From contig CAZGXQ010000060.1 of assembly GCA_964530195.1 (NCBI GenBank), positions 1-5,837 on the forward strand: a stretch of 5,837 nt of DNA. The letters are read 5' to 3'. Position numbers and translations under genes: made by a program. This document shows, one piece after another, positions 5,445 through 5,837 of the stretch; position 1 is the stretch's first letter, and every line of letters starts with the position of its first letter. Source of the stretch: CAZGXQ01 sp964530195 (GTDB lineage: Bacteria > Patescibacteriota > Minisyncoccia > Minisyncoccales > GBS-2). The notes below the pieces were generated by a model, which did no database searches, was not told the origin of the DNA, and worked only from the letters and a program-made list of their open reading frames with translations.

Positions 5445-5668
5445 CATTTAAAAAATCTTGAGAGAAAATAAAAAATCAAAGAAAGTAAAAAACTTAAAAT
5501 CAAACAAGTAGTTATTGGAAAATAAAAAGTGAAGTTTTCTCTTTTAATATAAATATCTCCTGGCAATTTTCCCAAATATGAAATTTTTGAACCAAAGATC
5601 AAAATTATTCCAAAAACTATTAACAAAAAACCAAACAAAATAAGCAATTTTCCAAAATTTGCAAGCAT
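5444..5668 (-). CDS. DUF2905 family small membrane protein
   Basis: A 74-residue protein with two membrane helices (about 7-26 and 50-70) joined by a short loop. The loop carries the family signature: GKLPGDI (33-39) followed by IKRENFTFYFPITT (41-54). DUF2905 proteins are short bacterial inner-membrane proteins of unknown function, and this is full length for the family. The ATG at 5668 lies 8 nt after a perfect TATAAT on the minus strand, so the message is probably leaderless; no Shine-Dalgarno sequence is present. The stop is TGA (5446-5444) and directly abuts the end of the opposing structured RNA. Reading TGA as an amino acid would extend the frame into the RNA island, so TGA is best taken as a stop here. 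Confidence 0.88.
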   Translation of the reverse strand: MLANFGKLLILFGFLLIVFGIILIFGSKISYLGKLPGDIYIKRENFTFYFPITTCLILSFLLSLIFYFLSRFFK

Positions 5669-5676
5669 TTTTTTAA

Positions 5677-5682
5677 ATTATA
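5677..5682 (-). promoter_or_regulatory. -10 box TATAAT of the DUF2905 gene
   Basis: A perfect TATAAT ends 8 nt before the ATG at 5668, placing initiation at or just before the start codon. The matching -35 region is poor (TTTTAG/TTTAGT at 16-17 nt spacing). The box is part of the self-complementary ATTATAAT (5677-5684), so a TATAAT is also readable on the plus strand. Confidence 0.5.
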
Positions 5683-5715
5683 ATAAAAGGGGGGCGAAAC
5701 TAAAATTCCACCCCC
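5680..5715 (-). terminator. Probable intrinsic terminator of an upstream minus-strand transcript
   Basis: On the minus strand GGGGGTG (5715-5709) pairs with CGCCCCC (5696-5690) around a 12-nt loop, followed by C and TTTTATTAT. The sixth pair is G-U on the minus strand but a C-A mismatch on plus, which favours minus-strand RNA. The transcript it would end starts outside the window or in the gene-free edge region. The T-tract runs straight into the DUF2905 -10 box. Confidence 0.5.
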
Positions 5716-5722
5716 AATAACC

Positions 5723-5764
5723 ATTCTCTGCACTTAAAAACTCTCCCTTGGAGATGAGCAGAAT
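5723..5764. other. Small inverted repeat in the gene-free right edge
   Basis: TCTCC (5742-5746) and GGAGA (5750-5754) form a 5-bp stem with a 3-nt loop. An outer, bulged pairing joins ATTC..TGC (5723-5731) to GCAGAAT (5758-5764). The strand that would be transcribed is unclear. The surrounding 5716-5837 has short frames open to the window edge in both directions, none recognisable, and I call no gene there. Confidence 0.3.
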
Positions 5765-5837
5765 CTTTAGGGAAAAAGGAGCTAACAAAAATATACTTTT
5801 GTTTACTTTTTCTTTTTTTGTGAAGAGGGAAACAACG

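Noticed and set aside
5153..5471. Open frames on both strands across the GC-rich island (82 and 68 codons)
   Set aside because: They overlap each other and every helix of the structured RNA, give low-complexity Gly/Pro/Lys-rich peptides with no family resemblance, and lack plausible initiation signals. Base pairing explains the sequence better.
5700..5837. C-terminal end of a minus-strand gene entering from the right
   Set aside because: Two different frames stay open to the edge (ending at 5700 and near 5681), neither resembles a known family, and the region contains inverted repeats; not enough sequence to call a gene.

Overview
The window is an AT-rich stretch in which all six recognisable protein genes lie on the minus strand, while one GC-rich island appears to encode a structured RNA on the plus strand. 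Several things suggest a small-genome bacterium, possibly a thermophilic Candidate Phyla Radiation (Patescibacteria) lineage: Lys/Glu/Ile-rich proteins, a THEP1-type NTPase, a membrane-anchored PaaX/Cas2-like protein of a type I associate with CPR genomes, bacterial -35/-10 boxes, start codons mostly without Shine-Dalgarno sequences, and a GC-rich RNA in an AT-rich background. This placement is an inference; no rRNA or marker gene is present. Stop codons used are TAA, TAG and TGA, so TGA seems to be a true stop.

Layout, read in the direction of minus-strand transcription (right to left). At the right edge (5669-5837) there is no convincing gene, but there is a minus-strand hairpin-plus-T-tract that looks like a terminator, followed by a -10 box 8 nt from the start of a DUF2905 membrane protein (5668-5444). 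From about 5160 to 5444 lies the island, a candidate non-coding RNA read from the plus strand, with a TTGACA/TAAAAT promoter, three structural domains and a terminal GC stem plus T-tract. Its promoter interlocks with a divergent promoter for a complete DUF72 protein (5108-4389). Next is a PaaX/Cas2-like protein (4305-3724) bracketed by two copies of a 36-bp palindrome. The last unit is a tight cluster: THEP1-type NTPase (3602-3090), P-type cation ATPase (3080-576) and a second DUF72 protein cut off by the left edge (575-1).

How the parts may work together. The NTPase, ATPase and DUF72 genes are separated by 9 and 0 nt and are almost certainly one operon centred on cation transport. The two palindromes lie upstream of the PaaX-like gene and upstream of this operon. 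They could be operators through which the PaaX-like protein controls both. However, all three base differences between the copies preserve pairing only in minus-strand RNA, which points to a transcribed hairpin or a dispersed REP-like element instead. The RNA at 5160-5444 matches no family I can recognise and is the strongest candidate for something undescribed. Its central domain contains two long interleaved helices that form either a strained pseudoknot or a two-state switch, and its 3' loop is free of G and carries CCTCCTTT.
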